This document shows, piece by piece, positions 25,111 to 33,883 of a DNA stretch of 64,000 bases. Each line of letters begins with the position of its first letter. The stretch's first letter is position 1. Both the position numbers and the translations under genes were made by a program. The notes below the pieces were generated by a model. The model was not told the origin of the DNA, searched no databases, and was given only the letters and a program-made list of their open reading frames with translations. Source of the DNA: Pseudomonas sp. GV071 (GTDB taxonomy: Bacteria > Pseudomonadota > Gammaproteobacteria > Pseudomonadales > Pseudomonadaceae). Location of the stretch: assembly GCF_003050835.1 (NCBI RefSeq), contig NZ_QAOJ01000011.1, positions 124,001 to 188,000 of the forward strand, in the 5' to 3' direction.

Positions 25111-26220
25111 CTAGCGCGCAGCGATTATCGAGATGATCCTGAGCTGATCCTCATGGCTCAGTTCCGGATAGATCGGAAGGCAAATAACCTTCTGCGACAC
25201 CTGCGAAGCAATCGGCAAATTAGTCGGGTTTGCCGACTGCATACCTCGGTACATTGGAAAGTCACTGATCAGCGGATAAAAATAACGGCGAGCGAATATG
25301 TTGTTATCTTTCAGCTTCTGATACAACTCATCGCGACTCAGCGGGTATTCATCCTCGACAAGAATAGGAAAATATGAATAATTTCCCGCTACGCCCTCAA
25401 TCATTTCGACCGGTCGAACACCCACTATCGCATCAAACTGCGCTCGATAATGTTCGTCTATAGCACGCCGGCGGGACACCGCACCTTCAATGTACTTGAG
25501 TTGCAGAAGACCGAACGCTGCATTGATTTCACTTAACTTCCCGTTTATGCCAGGGGCAACCACGGTTACCTCATCGACATAGCCAAAGTTTTTCAACTGG
25601 TCGATGAGTTTTTTAGTTTTTTCATCGGGGCTGACAATCGCGCCCCCTTCAAACGTATTGAATACTTTGGTGGCATGAAAGCTCAATACACTTAGATCGC
25701 CGTGACGAAGAACGCTGCCGCCACCGTCTTTTACGTTGAATGCATGCGCGGCATCATAAATCACACGCAAATTGTAATTGTCGGCAATCCTCTGGATAGC
25801 GACAACATCGCATGGATTGCCATAACAATGAACTGGCAGAATAGCTGTCGTTTGCGGAGTAATGGCAGCTTCTATTTTTCTTGGATCAAGGTTTAACGTA
25901 TCGGGATCAACATCCACAAACACCGGTTTGATACCGTTCCACAACAGAGAGTGAGCCGTTGCAACGAACGAATAAGGGGTGGTAATCACTTCACCGGTAA
26001 CGCGCATCGCCTGGAGGGCAGTCAACAATGCGATGGTGCCATTATTAAATAACGAAATGTACTCCACACCTAGATACTTACACAGAGCCGACTCCAGCTC
26101 CTGATGCATGGGACCGCCGTTGGTAAGTATTTTATTGTCCCAGATCGTTTGCAGATACGGGATAAACTCTTCTAAGGGCGGCAAATGGGGCTGAGTGACA
26201 AAAACCGGCTTATTATCCAT
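25111..26220 (-). CDS. vioA: DegT/DnrJ/EryC1/StrS aminotransferase, VioA-type (dTDP-viosamine synthesis)
   Basis: 369 residues from ATG 26220. The start FVTQPHLPPLEEFIPYLQTIWDNKILTNGGP (seen in pieces) is that of VioA, which makes dTDP-4-amino-4,6-dideoxy-D-glucose from the 4-keto sugar and glutamate. The PLP lysine is K185 in SFHATKVFNTFEGGAI. First gene after ihfB in transcription order and first of the AT-rich glycan genes. Related aminotransferases with other sugar specificity exist, so VioA is likely but not proved. The acyltransferase and fatty-acid genes upstream of ihfB fit an N-acylated product. Confidence 0.85.
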   Translation of the reverse strand: MDNKPVFVTQPHLPPLEEFIPYLQTIWDNKILTNGGPMHQELESALCKYLGVEYISLFNNGTIALLTALQAMRVTGEVITTPYSFVATAHSLLWNGIKPVFVDVDPDTLNLDPRKIEAAITPQTTAILPVHCYGNPCDVVAIQRIADNYNLRVIYDAAHAFNVKDGGGSVLRHGDLSVLSFHATKVFNTFEGGAIVSPDEKTKKLIDQLKNFGYVDEVTVVAPGINGKLSEINAAFGLLQLKYIEGAVSRRRAIDEHYRAQFDAIVGVRPVEMIEGVAGNYSYFPILVEDEYPLSRDELYQKLKDNNIFARRYFYPLISDFPMYRGMQSANPTNLPIASQVSQKVICLPIYPELSHEDQLRIISIIAAR

Positions 26221-26550
26221 TTCTTTTCTCAAAATATAAAAATCCCCACGACAGCCCGGGAGACTTTTTAAAATACTTAATTCTGGCTCTGAACACTAAC
26301 TTGGATATTTAAACCGCATCAAGCCGGTTTGCTGAATTTTTCTAGAGGCTAAACGCCAGCATACTGACACTTGATCTGCCACGGCATGATGCATTGCAGA
26401 GCAGCATGCACGCCTGGGCGCAGCGGTCGCGCGATAGTCTACCGGAAATTATTATTGGAAGTGACTTCAAGAGACCTACTCTCGCCGCTATGGATGAGAG
26501 CGGAGAAAATTCAGCCCGGGCACGTCAATTCCCGGACCTGTTACAGCGGA
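26221..26550. other. Intergenic region between ihfB and vioA
   Basis: 330 bases, AT-rich near vioA and more balanced near ihfB. I see no gene; short frames in it have no coding character. It probably contains the promoter of the glycan locus, but no convincing -35/-10 pair was found. There is no wzz gene or remnant that I can recognise here, although wzz occupies this place in P. aeruginosa. Confidence 0.6.
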
Positions 26551-26835
26551 TTATTCATCCTCGTTCACTCTATCGCGCAGTTCCTTACCGGGCTTGAAGT
26601 GTGGGACAAATTTGCCATCCAGCCTGACGGACTGGCCAGTCTTTGGGTTTCGACCAACTCGAGGGGCGCGAAAATGAAGGGAAAAACTACCGAAACCGCG
26701 AATCTCGATACGATCACCAGTGGCAAGCGCCTGAGACATCTGCTCCAGCATGGTCTTGATCGCCAGCTCGACATCCTTCGGTGAAAGCAATCCCTGATGA
26801 GTAACGATGCGTTCGATCAGCTCCGACTTGGTCAT
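26551..26835 (-). CDS. ihfB: Integration host factor subunit beta
   Basis: 94 residues, matching IhfB length. It starts MTKSELIERI and carries the DNA-bending arm with GRNPKTGQSV and the proline-tipped loop. IHF bends DNA as an alpha/beta heterodimer in the nucleoid. In most Pseudomonas ihfB directly follows rpsA; here a six-gene cassette separates them. GAAGGGAAAATC precedes the ATG. Confidence 0.97.
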   Translation of the reverse strand: MTKSELIERIVTHQGLLSPKDVELAIKTMLEQMSQALATGDRIEIRGFGSFSLHFRAPRVGRNPKTGQSVRLDGKFVPHFKPGKELRDRVNEDE

Positions 26836-27046
26836 GATTTTCCCTTCGTTTTCAAGCGACTAGATCATCTCTAAAGAGGTTTTAGCATGACCGAATCGGT
26901 TTGAACAGCCTTAATACGTCGAAGGAACACAAGCCGACACAGAAAACAGCAACCGCCCCCCACTCCCCCCTTGAAACCTCGCATTTACAGCCAATACCGG
27001 CGCTTTATAAGGCCAGCTGAGTCTCAACGAACTGGATCGAAGCGGC

Positions 27047-28060
27047 TCAATCATCCACCCATCTACGGCAGGACTGCCTGAAGTGAATAATCTTTTCTTC
27101 ATGCTGCCCATAATATTTTGGGTTGTCGGTCGACCATGTTTTAGCCGGAATACGTTTGCAGATCGTGTGGTCTTCGTCGAAAACAGCTCTATTGGTACTC
27201 GCGCTTGAGAGCATGAGCGACTTCACCATTTCATCATAACGAGGATTTGATTCCCGCGCCTGGTAAAGCCGACTGGTAAAAAATGTCTTGGTTCGATCGC
27301 CAGGGAAGAAATTTTGCATCGAGTAGGAGTAGCCATGGGTGGAGGAGATCATGGCGAATGGAAAGATATAGATACTCATATAACCGGGATAACGTTCCGC
27401 AGGCTCGAAGAACTTGCCCAATTTCACCAACTTCTCATCAATCGCGTTATTTCCCAGCGGAGAAAACCAAATCGAGTTTTCTCCGTAGTAAATATTTTCG
27501 CCCGCTTGCAGTCTGAGCGGGGCAAGTGAATCGCCATGAATCATGGGAATATGGTCGGGTTCCAGCGCGTTCTCTACCGCTATCGGCCAGTACGACTCAA
27601 AAGGATATCTATTAAAGTCACTTCGGCACTTGATCGCTTGGGAGATGCTCTCCAGCCGACAAACTAGCTCAGCACCCAGCTGCTGCTGGAGATTCTGTTC
27701 GGCCGTCGGCGAAAAGAAAATAAAATCCCCGCAGCGCGCCACCTTGAATTGATTCAGCGCCGCCGAACCGATATCGCAATTGATGAACTCTTCTTTCTTT
27801 GGAATTTTCGCTTGGCCGGCAATAAAACTCCAACCGTGATACTCACATTTGATGCGACTGCGTCCAAAGTCATCCAGAAAAAAACGAGCACCTCGGTGAG
27901 GACAGAGATTATCGAATGCGATGATAGTCCCTTTGTCGTTATAGGCGACCACTTCGAAGTCGAGAAGATTAAACCGGACAAAATCCTTGTCTTCGGCCAA
28001 TTCACTGGCGTGACACAGCGGATGCCAGTAGCTGTTGATTAGGCGCAGACTCAAATCCAT
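27047..28060 (-). CDS. Rieske [2Fe-2S] oxygenase, alpha-subunit-like
   Basis: 337 residues. The Rieske cluster ligands are C53 and H55 (in NLCPHRGARF) and C72 and H75 (in KCEYHGWSF). The catalytic iron site is visible as NALEPDH.PMIH with H170 and H175. Members of this family hydroxylate aromatic or aliphatic compounds using electrons from a reductase, which is not encoded nearby. Last gene of the cassette, 34 bases after the second KAS III gene. It may hydroxylate the acyl chain or the sugar; the substrate is unknown. Confidence 0.87.
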   Translation of the reverse strand: MDLSLRLINSYWHPLCHASELAEDKDFVRFNLLDFEVVAYNDKGTIIAFDNLCPHRGARFFLDDFGRSRIKCEYHGWSFIAGQAKIPKKEEFINCDIGSAALNQFKVARCGDFIFFSPTAEQNLQQQLGAELVCRLESISQAIKCRSDFNRYPFESYWPIAVENALEPDHIPMIHGDSLAPLRLQAGENIYYGENSIWFSPLGNNAIDEKLVKLGKFFEPAERYPGYMSIYIFPFAMISSTHGYSYSMQNFFPGDRTKTFFTSRLYQARESNPRYDEMVKSLMLSSASTNRAVFDEDHTICKRIPAKTWSTDNPKYYGQHEEKIIHFRQSCRRWVDD

Positions 28061-28094
28061 TCACTTAACTCTTATTCAGACGTGCAGAAACCAG

Positions 28095-29114
28095 CTACCA
28101 TTTGATGATGCAACCAGCCCACGAATAGCCAACCCCAAAACCTAGCGCCGCCATTAACGTATCATCCTTCAACAAGCCTTTTTCCTGAACGGCTTTCAAC
28201 GCAATGGGAATAGTGGACGAAACAGTATTCCCGCAATGCTCATATTCAGCGATGAACTTATCTGCCGGGATCTTCAAACGCCGTCGAAGCGAATCAAGCA
28301 TAAATTTGTTCGCCTGGTGCAGCACGAAGTAGTCTATCTTCTCGACAGATAAAGCCTGATCAAACAATCGATCAAATAGCTGCGGCACCCGCGTCATGGA
28401 AAACTCAAAGACCGACGGACCATCCATAAATAAGTTCGAGCTATTACGGACATTGCCGCTGTCGTCGACCGTGTCTGTCAGCAAGGACTGATCAGTAATA
28501 AAATTTCTCGCCCCGCCACTCGGTACAATCAGGTTGTGTGCACCGGCACCATCAGTCCCGTAGTTGAATCGACTTAGATACTCCTGTTCGCCCTCACACG
28601 CGGAAACCAGCGTCGCAGCCGCCGCATCCCCAAACAAGGTACGAACGCTTTTATCACCGGGATTGATGTACTTACTGTAGGTTTCTGCCGTCACCAACAA
28701 AACATTTTTAGCCTGACCGGTTTCAATCAAACCCTTGGCAATTCCAAGCCCGTAAACGAAGCCTGAGCACCCTTGGTTAAAGTCAAATGCGCCGCAGGTG
28801 ATGGACAACCCAAGACGGTGCTGCAATACACAGGCAGTAGCGGGTAAAAAGTAATCCGGACTTTGGGTACAGAGAACCAGAAAATCAACATCGGCTTTTT
28901 TTATGGCTTCTGTGGCGAACAACTTCTCACACGCTTTAAATGCCAGATCAGATGCGCACTCGCCGGCACCCACTACTCGCCGAGTATTGATGCCGGTTTT
29001 GGAGAATATTTTTTCCACGTCCCACGCCGGATAGTCCGCCGCAAGCGTTTCATTACTTAAAACCCCATCAGGGAGCACATACTCGATAGCGCGTATCCGT
29101 GCATATTCTTTCAT
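28095..29114 (-). CDS. 3-oxoacyl-ACP synthase III-like, second copy
   Basis: 339 residues from ATG 29114 with GGGG six bases before. The thiolase-fold catalytic triad is complete: C116 (QGCSGFVYG), H266 (LHQANKFML) and N296 (GNTVSS). Family enzymes start or extend acyl chains on ACP by condensing acyl-CoA with malonyl-ACP. The start lies two bases after the acyltransferase stop, so it belongs to the same operon. It is clearly related to, but divergent from, the copy at 30529. Confidence 0.9.
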   Translation of the reverse strand: MKEYARIRAIEYVLPDGVLSNETLAADYPAWDVEKIFSKTGINTRRVVGAGECASDLAFKACEKLFATEAIKKADVDFLVLCTQSPDYFLPATACVLQHRLGLSITCGAFDFNQGCSGFVYGLGIAKGLIETGQAKNVLLVTAETYSKYINPGDKSVRTLFGDAAAATLVSACEGEQEYLSRFNYGTDGAGAHNLIVPSGGARNFITDQSLLTDTVDDSGNVRNSSNLFMDGPSVFEFSMTRVPQLFDRLFDQALSVEKIDYFVLHQANKFMLDSLRRRLKIPADKFIAEYEHCGNTVSSTIPIALKAVQEKGLLKDDTLMAALGFGVGYSWAGCIIKW

Positions 29115-29116
29115 GA

Positions 29117-29752
29117 TTACCCCGATATCTTTTTTGCAGGAACACCAAATACTGTGGATCCCGCTTTCACCGCCCGCATGGCGACACTTCCGGCGCCGAC
29201 CACAGCATGACTCCCCACTTTGACCTTTGGCAAAACGACGGCGTGAGAACCGAGAAATGCACACTCCTCAGTGCTCGCCCCCCCCGTGATATCGCAGTGG
29301 GAGCTCAGGGTACTGTAAGCACCTAAGACCACGTCGTGGCCAATGGAAGTCGCTATATTGATGTTAACGAAGTCGCCGATAACACTGTCGGTTGAAATGA
29401 CTACATTCGGACAAACAATTAACCCCTGACCCAGCGCAGCATTTTCCGCAACGATGGCGGTCGGGTGAATCATTGAAATGAACTCAGCGCCACGCGCGAG
29501 CATTTTCTCGACCACCCTCTTCCGATCCTGGGGCTTGGCGATGGCGCATATATGGTAAGAATCTGGTGCTGGCTGATAGTCGTCGATGGCGCCCACGATC
29601 GGAGGAAGGCCGGGAAACTTATCCAGCGCAGTGGAGTCATCGGCGATGAATCCGGCTAGTTGCCAGCCCAGGTTGGACTTGAGCCAGTCCTTCAGCCAGA
29701 TACGCGTTTCACGGGCAAAACTACCAGCACCGACGATATATATATTCTTCAT
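29117..29752 (-). CDS. NeuD/PglD-type sugar acyltransferase
   Basis: 211 residues from ATG 29752, one base after the SDR stop. The N-terminal nucleotide-sugar-binding domain starts IYIVGAGSFARETRIWL, and the C-terminal half consists of hexapeptide repeats forming a left-handed beta helix (for example NAALGQGLIVCPNVVIST), ending VFGVPAKKI. Such trimeric enzymes N- or O-acylate amino sugars using acetyl-CoA or acyl-ACP. With VioA downstream it is a good candidate to acylate the 4-amino group of viosamine, the VioB role. Confidence 0.88.
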   Translation of the reverse strand: MKNIYIVGAGSFARETRIWLKDWLKSNLGWQLAGFIADDSTALDKFPGLPPIVGAIDDYQPAPDSYHICAIAKPQDRKRVVEKMLARGAEFISMIHPTAIVAENAALGQGLIVCPNVVISTDSVIGDFVNINIATSIGHDVVLGAYSTLSSHCDITGGASTEECAFLGSHAVVLPKVKVGSHAVVGAGSVAMRAVKAGSTVFGVPAKKISG

Positions 29753-29753
29753 T

Positions 29754-30521
29754 TCACTCTGCCAAATAACCGCCATCGACAACCAACGACGTGCCGGTAA
29801 CCCAACGTGAAGCCGCCGATAACAAGTAGTGAACGGCATAGGCCACATCCAAGGGGGTACCGATGCCTAACGGATGCTTTTGCTCAATAGCATTCATGGA
29901 ATCGGTGCCCACCAATTGCCCGAGCGATTCAGCCATCTCGGTCTTTACCACTCCAGGAGCCACTGCGTTGATTCGGATGGACTCACGCGCAAGCTCAAGT
30001 GCTGCAGCGCGAACCATGGATTCAACCGCACCCTTGCTAGCGCAATAGCCCAACAGAGCAGGCTGACCAACTTTGGCCATTACTGAAGAGAGCAGCACAA
30101 CACTACTGTCGGGGTTGCAAACGCCTTTTTGGCGAAACGCCTTGATCAGTGAAAACGCAGAAGTGACGTTGGTATTCATTAACGTCTCCCAATGATTAAG
30201 GCTCATCGCACGGATAGGCATGGGCGATTGCACACCTGCCGCGTGAACCAACCCATCCAGAGCAGCACTCATAGTTAGGCTTTTTAGCCAGGACGAAACA
30301 TCTGACTTATCCAGAAAGTCTATGAGTGCTTGCACATGCCCGGAGCCGGTTAACGCGTTAAACGTAATATTTAACCGCTCAGAGTCACGAGCAGTAATAA
30401 TCAACTGTGCACCCTGTTGACTCAGCCAGATGGCAATTTCTCGCCCGATACCTGAAGAGGCACCGGTTACCAGAATTCTTTTGCCCTGCAAACTAAAAGG
30501 AGAGCGACCAACGTTTTCCAT
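29754..30521 (-). CDS. Short-chain dehydrogenase, 3-oxoacyl-ACP reductase (FabG-like)
   Basis: 255 residues from ATG 30521; AGGG overlapping the previous stop is the ribosome site. Classic SDR: LVTGASSGIGREIA near residue 18, an Asn-Ala-Ala-Gly-equivalent HAAGVQSP, Ser in LLSSVMAK, catalytic YCASKGAVESM, and a C-terminal GTSLVVDGGYLAE. It probably reduces a beta-ketoacyl-ACP made by the KAS III enzymes to the 3-hydroxy form with NADPH. Confidence 0.9.
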   Translation of the reverse strand: MENVGRSPFSLQGKRILVTGASSGIGREIAIWLSQQGAQLIITARDSERLNITFNALTGSGHVQALIDFLDKSDVSSWLKSLTMSAALDGLVHAAGVQSPMPIRAMSLNHWETLMNTNVTSAFSLIKAFRQKGVCNPDSSVVLLSSVMAKVGQPALLGYCASKGAVESMVRAAALELARESIRINAVAPGVVKTEMAESLGQLVGTDSMNAIEQKHPLGIGTPLDVAYAVHYLLSAASRWVTGTSLVVDGGYLAE

Positions 30522-30528
30522 GTTAACC

Positions 30529-31596
30529 CTAAGCAGCAATGGTGACCGGAGAGATATGAACATTATCAAAATCAATAATGCATGCACCCCACGAATAGCC
30601 CACTCCAAAACCAACTAACATATGCAAGCCATTTGCCGTTGAATTGGCACTTGCGTATTCAGTAGAAAGCGCCAATGGAATAGATGCACTGCTGGTATTT
30701 CCGTAATTTTCCAAGCTCATTAAAAACTTTTCAGCTGGCAACTTCATGCGCTTACCCAGATGTTCTAGCATAAAGCGGTTGGCTTGATGAAATACGAACT
30801 TCTGGATGTCTGCCTCAGCGTAGCCGGTCTCCTTTAGCAAGCCGTTAACCAGCGCAGGAATCCTCGCCAGGGTAAACGAAAAAATCTCGGCGCCGTTCAT
30901 ATAGAGATCAAAAGGCGTCCTTACATTGTCATGGACAAACTCACCCTGCCCCTTACGATCCCTGAAACCACCACCTGGAACAATCAAGTTTTTGGCGCCA
31001 CGGCCGTCGGACCCCAGAATAAACCGCATATCAGCAGCTTGGTCGTCGTACTCAAGGAGCGTAGCCGTACCCGCATCACCAAACAGCGCTGCCACAGAAC
31101 GATCGGTTTCGGACACCATCTTGCTAATGGTATCTCCTACCAACAGCAGCGCCTTGCCGCCACCATTAGCAGACAGCAAAGAGCCCGCCAGCCAGAGTCC
31201 GTAGACGTAACCGGAACAGCCCAACGCGACGTCGAACGCAGCGACAGTGACAGGTAATCCGAGCCGTTCCTGCAGAACACAAGCCGTAGCGGGCAAGGCG
31301 TAGTCGTGCGTCTGCGATACAAACACCAGCGTGGTGATGCTATCGAGATCGACGGACAGGTCTTCAAAAAGCCTAACGGCTGCAGAAACACAAAGATCGG
31401 ACGTGCATTCACCGACTACAACGTGCCGACGCTTAACACCAGTACTGGAAATTATTTTCTGGATGGACTCCTCTCCGAATTTCTCCGCCAGGCTTGAGAC
31501 CTCAGCCACCGTAGTTGGAACAGCGCTGGATATGCCAGCCACTCGAACATTACTTACTCGGCGAACTTGACTTTGACCATTCGAAGAATTCTCCAT
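30529..31596 (-). CDS. 3-oxoacyl-ACP synthase III-like, first copy
   Basis: 355 residues from ATG 31596 with AGGGG before it. Catalytic residues are intact: C127 (LGCSGYVYG), H270 (FHQANRFML) and N300 (NYGNTSSAS). It lies nine bases after the ACP stop and just before the SDR. With the second copy it suggests two condensation or priming steps, or a heterodimer, on the dedicated carrier protein. Confidence 0.9.
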   Translation of the reverse strand: MENSSNGQSQVRRVSNVRVAGISSAVPTTVAEVSSLAEKFGEESIQKIISSTGVKRRHVVVGECTSDLCVSAAVRLFEDLSVDLDSITTLVFVSQTHDYALPATACVLQERLGLPVTVAAFDVALGCSGYVYGLWLAGSLLSANGGGKALLLVGDTISKMVSETDRSVAALFGDAGTATLLEYDDQAADMRFILGSDGRGAKNLIVPGGGFRDRKGQGEFVHDNVRTPFDLYMNGAEIFSFTLARIPALVNGLLKETGYAEADIQKFVFHQANRFMLEHLGKRMKLPAEKFLMSLENYGNTSSASIPLALSTEYASANSTANGLHMLVGFGVGYSWGACIIDFDNVHISPVTIAA

Positions 31597-31605
31597 GACC
31601 AACCC

Positions 31606-31812
31606 CTAGCTATTTACAAGTTCAGCGACCGCATCAACGGTTTCACATTTATTAAGTGCATCAGCCGAAAGCGTTTTGTTCAGACGCTCATCTACAAGAG
31701 CCATAAAGGTAATAACAGCAATCGAATCCCATTCCAGCGCCTGACCACTTTTAACAGCCCCTTCATCAGCTTCCATTGCCTCTTCGATCAAACGAAATAC
31801 TTCGACGTGCAT
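31606..31812 (-). CDS. Dedicated acyl carrier protein
   Basis: 68 residues, acidic, from ATG 31812 with GGAG six bases upstream. The phosphopantetheine site is S30 in LEWDSIAVI, and the helical pattern fits the ACP family. It is separate from the housekeeping acpP and heads a cassette of acyl-chain genes, so it should carry the acyl chain passed to the sugar acyltransferase. Confidence 0.85.
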   Translation of the reverse strand: MHVEVFRLIEEAMEADEGAVKSGQALEWDSIAVITFMALVDERLNKTLSADALNKCETVDAVAELVNS

Positions 31813-32032
31813 GGTGTACTCCAATTATTTGATTCTTTAACGAATAAATTTTCTATATTCGAAAATGGTATTTAAAATCGATATTAACGCAATGATACGA
31901 GCGAGAGCCTGGAGGGGCAAGTGCAGCACCATTTCACCAAGAGCGGCATTTAGCCGCCGACCCGCCGCAAGGGTAGCGCATTTTAAACCATAACCCTGTG
32001 TTCACAACCTCCCCTCCTGAATGACGGAAACA

Positions 32033-32060
32033 AAAAAGGGCGACCGAAGTCGCCCTTTTT
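32033..32060 (-). terminator. Rho-independent terminator of rpsA
   Basis: On the minus strand GGGCGAC, loop TTCG, GTCGCCC, then six T. Stem positions 32049-32055 and 32038-32044. It separates rpsA from the inserted cassette, so the ACP gene needs its own promoter. Confidence 0.92.
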
Positions 32061-32079
32061 CTTAATGGAAGCTCAGAAC

Positions 32080-33759
32080 TTAGTTCTGGTTTTCCATTTG
32101 TGCGCGAATCAGATCACCGATGGTGGTCGGACCAGCAGTTTCAACTTCCTGCTTGCGCATTTCTTTGATGGCTTCTTTTTCGTCTTCAACGTCTTTCGAC
32201 TTGACCGACAAGCTGATTACGCGGCTCTTACGGTCAACGCTGATGATCTTGGCTTCTACTTCTTCGCCTTCTTTCAGCACGTTGCGGGCGTCTTCAACGC
32301 GGTCGCGACTGATTTCGGAGGCTTTCAGTACAGCTTCGATGCCTTCGGCCAGGGTGATTACAGCGCCCTTGGCGTCTACTTCTTTGACGGTGCCGCGAAC
32401 GATCGCGCCTTTGTCGTTGGTAGCAACGTATTCGGAGAACGGATCGCTTTCCAGTTGCTTGATGCCCAGGGAGATACGCTCACGCTCTGGGTCAACCGAC
32501 AGGATCACGGTGTCCAGCTCGTCGCCTTTCTTGAAGCGGCGTACAGCTTCTTCGCCTACTTCGTTCCAAGAGATGTCGGACAGGTGAACAAGGCCGTCGA
32601 TGCCGCCATCCAGACCAATGAAGATACCGAAATCGGTGATCGACTTGATGGTGCCGGAGATCTTGTCGCCTTTGTTGAACTGACCCGAGAAATCTTCCCA
32701 CGGGTTAGTTTTGCACTGCTTGATGCCCAGGGAGATACGACGACGCTCTTCGTCGATGTCCAGAACCATAACTTCCACTTCGTCGCCAACTTGTACGACT
32801 TTCGACGGGTGGATGTTCTTGTTGGTCCAGTCCATTTCGGAAACGTGTACCAGACCTTCAACGCCTTCTTCCAGCTCAGCGAAGCAGCCGTAGTCGGTCA
32901 GGTTGGTAACACGGGCAGTGACGCGGGTGCTTTCTGGGTAACGAGCTTTGATAGCAACCCATGGATCTTCACCCAGTTGCTTCAGGCCCAGGGAGACACG
33001 ATTGCGCTCGCGATCGTACTTCAGCACTTTTACATCGATCTCATCGCCAACGTTGACGATTTCCGATGGATGCTTGATGCGCTTCCAAGCCATGTCGGTG
33101 ATGTGCAGCAGGCCGTCCACGCCACCCAGATCGACGAATGCGCCGTAGTCGGTGAGGTTTTTGACGATACCTTTGACTTGCTGGCCTTCTTGCAGGGATT
33201 CCAGCAGAGCTTCACGCTCGGCGGAGTTCTCGGCTTCGAGGACGCTGCGACGGGAAACGACAACGTTGTTGCGCTTCTGGTCGAGCTTGATGACTTTGAA
33301 TTCCAGCTCTTTGCCTTCGAGGTGCGTGGTGTCGCGCACTGGGCGAACGTCAACCAAAGAACCTGGCAGGAACGCACGGATGCCGTTAACGTCGACAGTG
33401 AAGCCGCCTTTAACCTTACCGTTGATAACGCCCTTAACCACTTCTTCAGCTGCGAAAGCCGCTTCCAGAACGATCCAGCACTCTGCACGTTTGGCTTTTT
33501 CGCGGGACAGCTTGGTTTCACCAAAGCCATCTTCAACCGCGTCCAGCGCAACGTGTACTTCGTCACCGACCTTGATGGTCAGCTCGCCAGCGTCGTTGTA
33601 GAACTGCTCGAGCGGGATGACGCCTTCAGACTTCAGACCGGCGTGGACAGTAACCCAGTCACCGTCGATATCAACAACGATACCGGTGATGATGGCGCCC
33701 GGCTGCATGTCGAGGGTTTTTAGGCTTTCTTCAAAAAGTTCTGCAAAGCTTTCGCTCAT
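32080..33759 (-). CDS. rpsA: 30S ribosomal protein S1
   Basis: 559 residues with six S1 repeats, recognisable by recurring VxGxVxxITDFGxFVxLxGGxDGLVHxSDxxW-like segments (for example at TDFGIFIGLDG and TDYGCFAEL). It binds mRNA and helps start translation. AGGAATTAAC precedes the ATG. Follows cmk after 124 bases, the standard arrangement. Confidence 0.98.
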   Translation of the reverse strand: MSESFAELFEESLKTLDMQPGAIITGIVVDIDGDWVTVHAGLKSEGVIPLEQFYNDAGELTIKVGDEVHVALDAVEDGFGETKLSREKAKRAECWIVLEAAFAAEEVVKGVINGKVKGGFTVDVNGIRAFLPGSLVDVRPVRDTTHLEGKELEFKVIKLDQKRNNVVVSRRSVLEAENSAEREALLESLQEGQQVKGIVKNLTDYGAFVDLGGVDGLLHITDMAWKRIKHPSEIVNVGDEIDVKVLKYDRERNRVSLGLKQLGEDPWVAIKARYPESTRVTARVTNLTDYGCFAELEEGVEGLVHVSEMDWTNKNIHPSKVVQVGDEVEVMVLDIDEERRRISLGIKQCKTNPWEDFSGQFNKGDKISGTIKSITDFGIFIGLDGGIDGLVHLSDISWNEVGEEAVRRFKKGDELDTVILSVDPERERISLGIKQLESDPFSEYVATNDKGAIVRGTVKEVDAKGAVITLAEGIEAVLKASEISRDRVEDARNVLKEGEEVEAKIISVDRKSRVISLSVKSKDVEDEKEAIKEMRKQEVETAGPTTIGDLIRAQMENQN

Positions 33760-33883
33760 GTTAATTCCTGATTGATCTAGGACGGATAAACCCGCCCAGC
33801 ATCCACATTCCAGACAACGTGGGTTTCGTTAGTTTAAAAGCCGGCTGTGGGATAAAGACTGGGTTCCCTACAGACCTGCTTGG

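Noticed and set aside
26371..26784. Plus-strand open frame of 137 residues across ihfB
   Set aside because: Mostly antisense to ihfB and with no conserved features in the rest.
19892..31812. Insertion sequence or phage origin of the AT-rich block
   Set aside because: No transposase, integrase, terminal inverted repeats or target-site duplications were seen; composition alone suggests transfer, but the mechanism is not visible.
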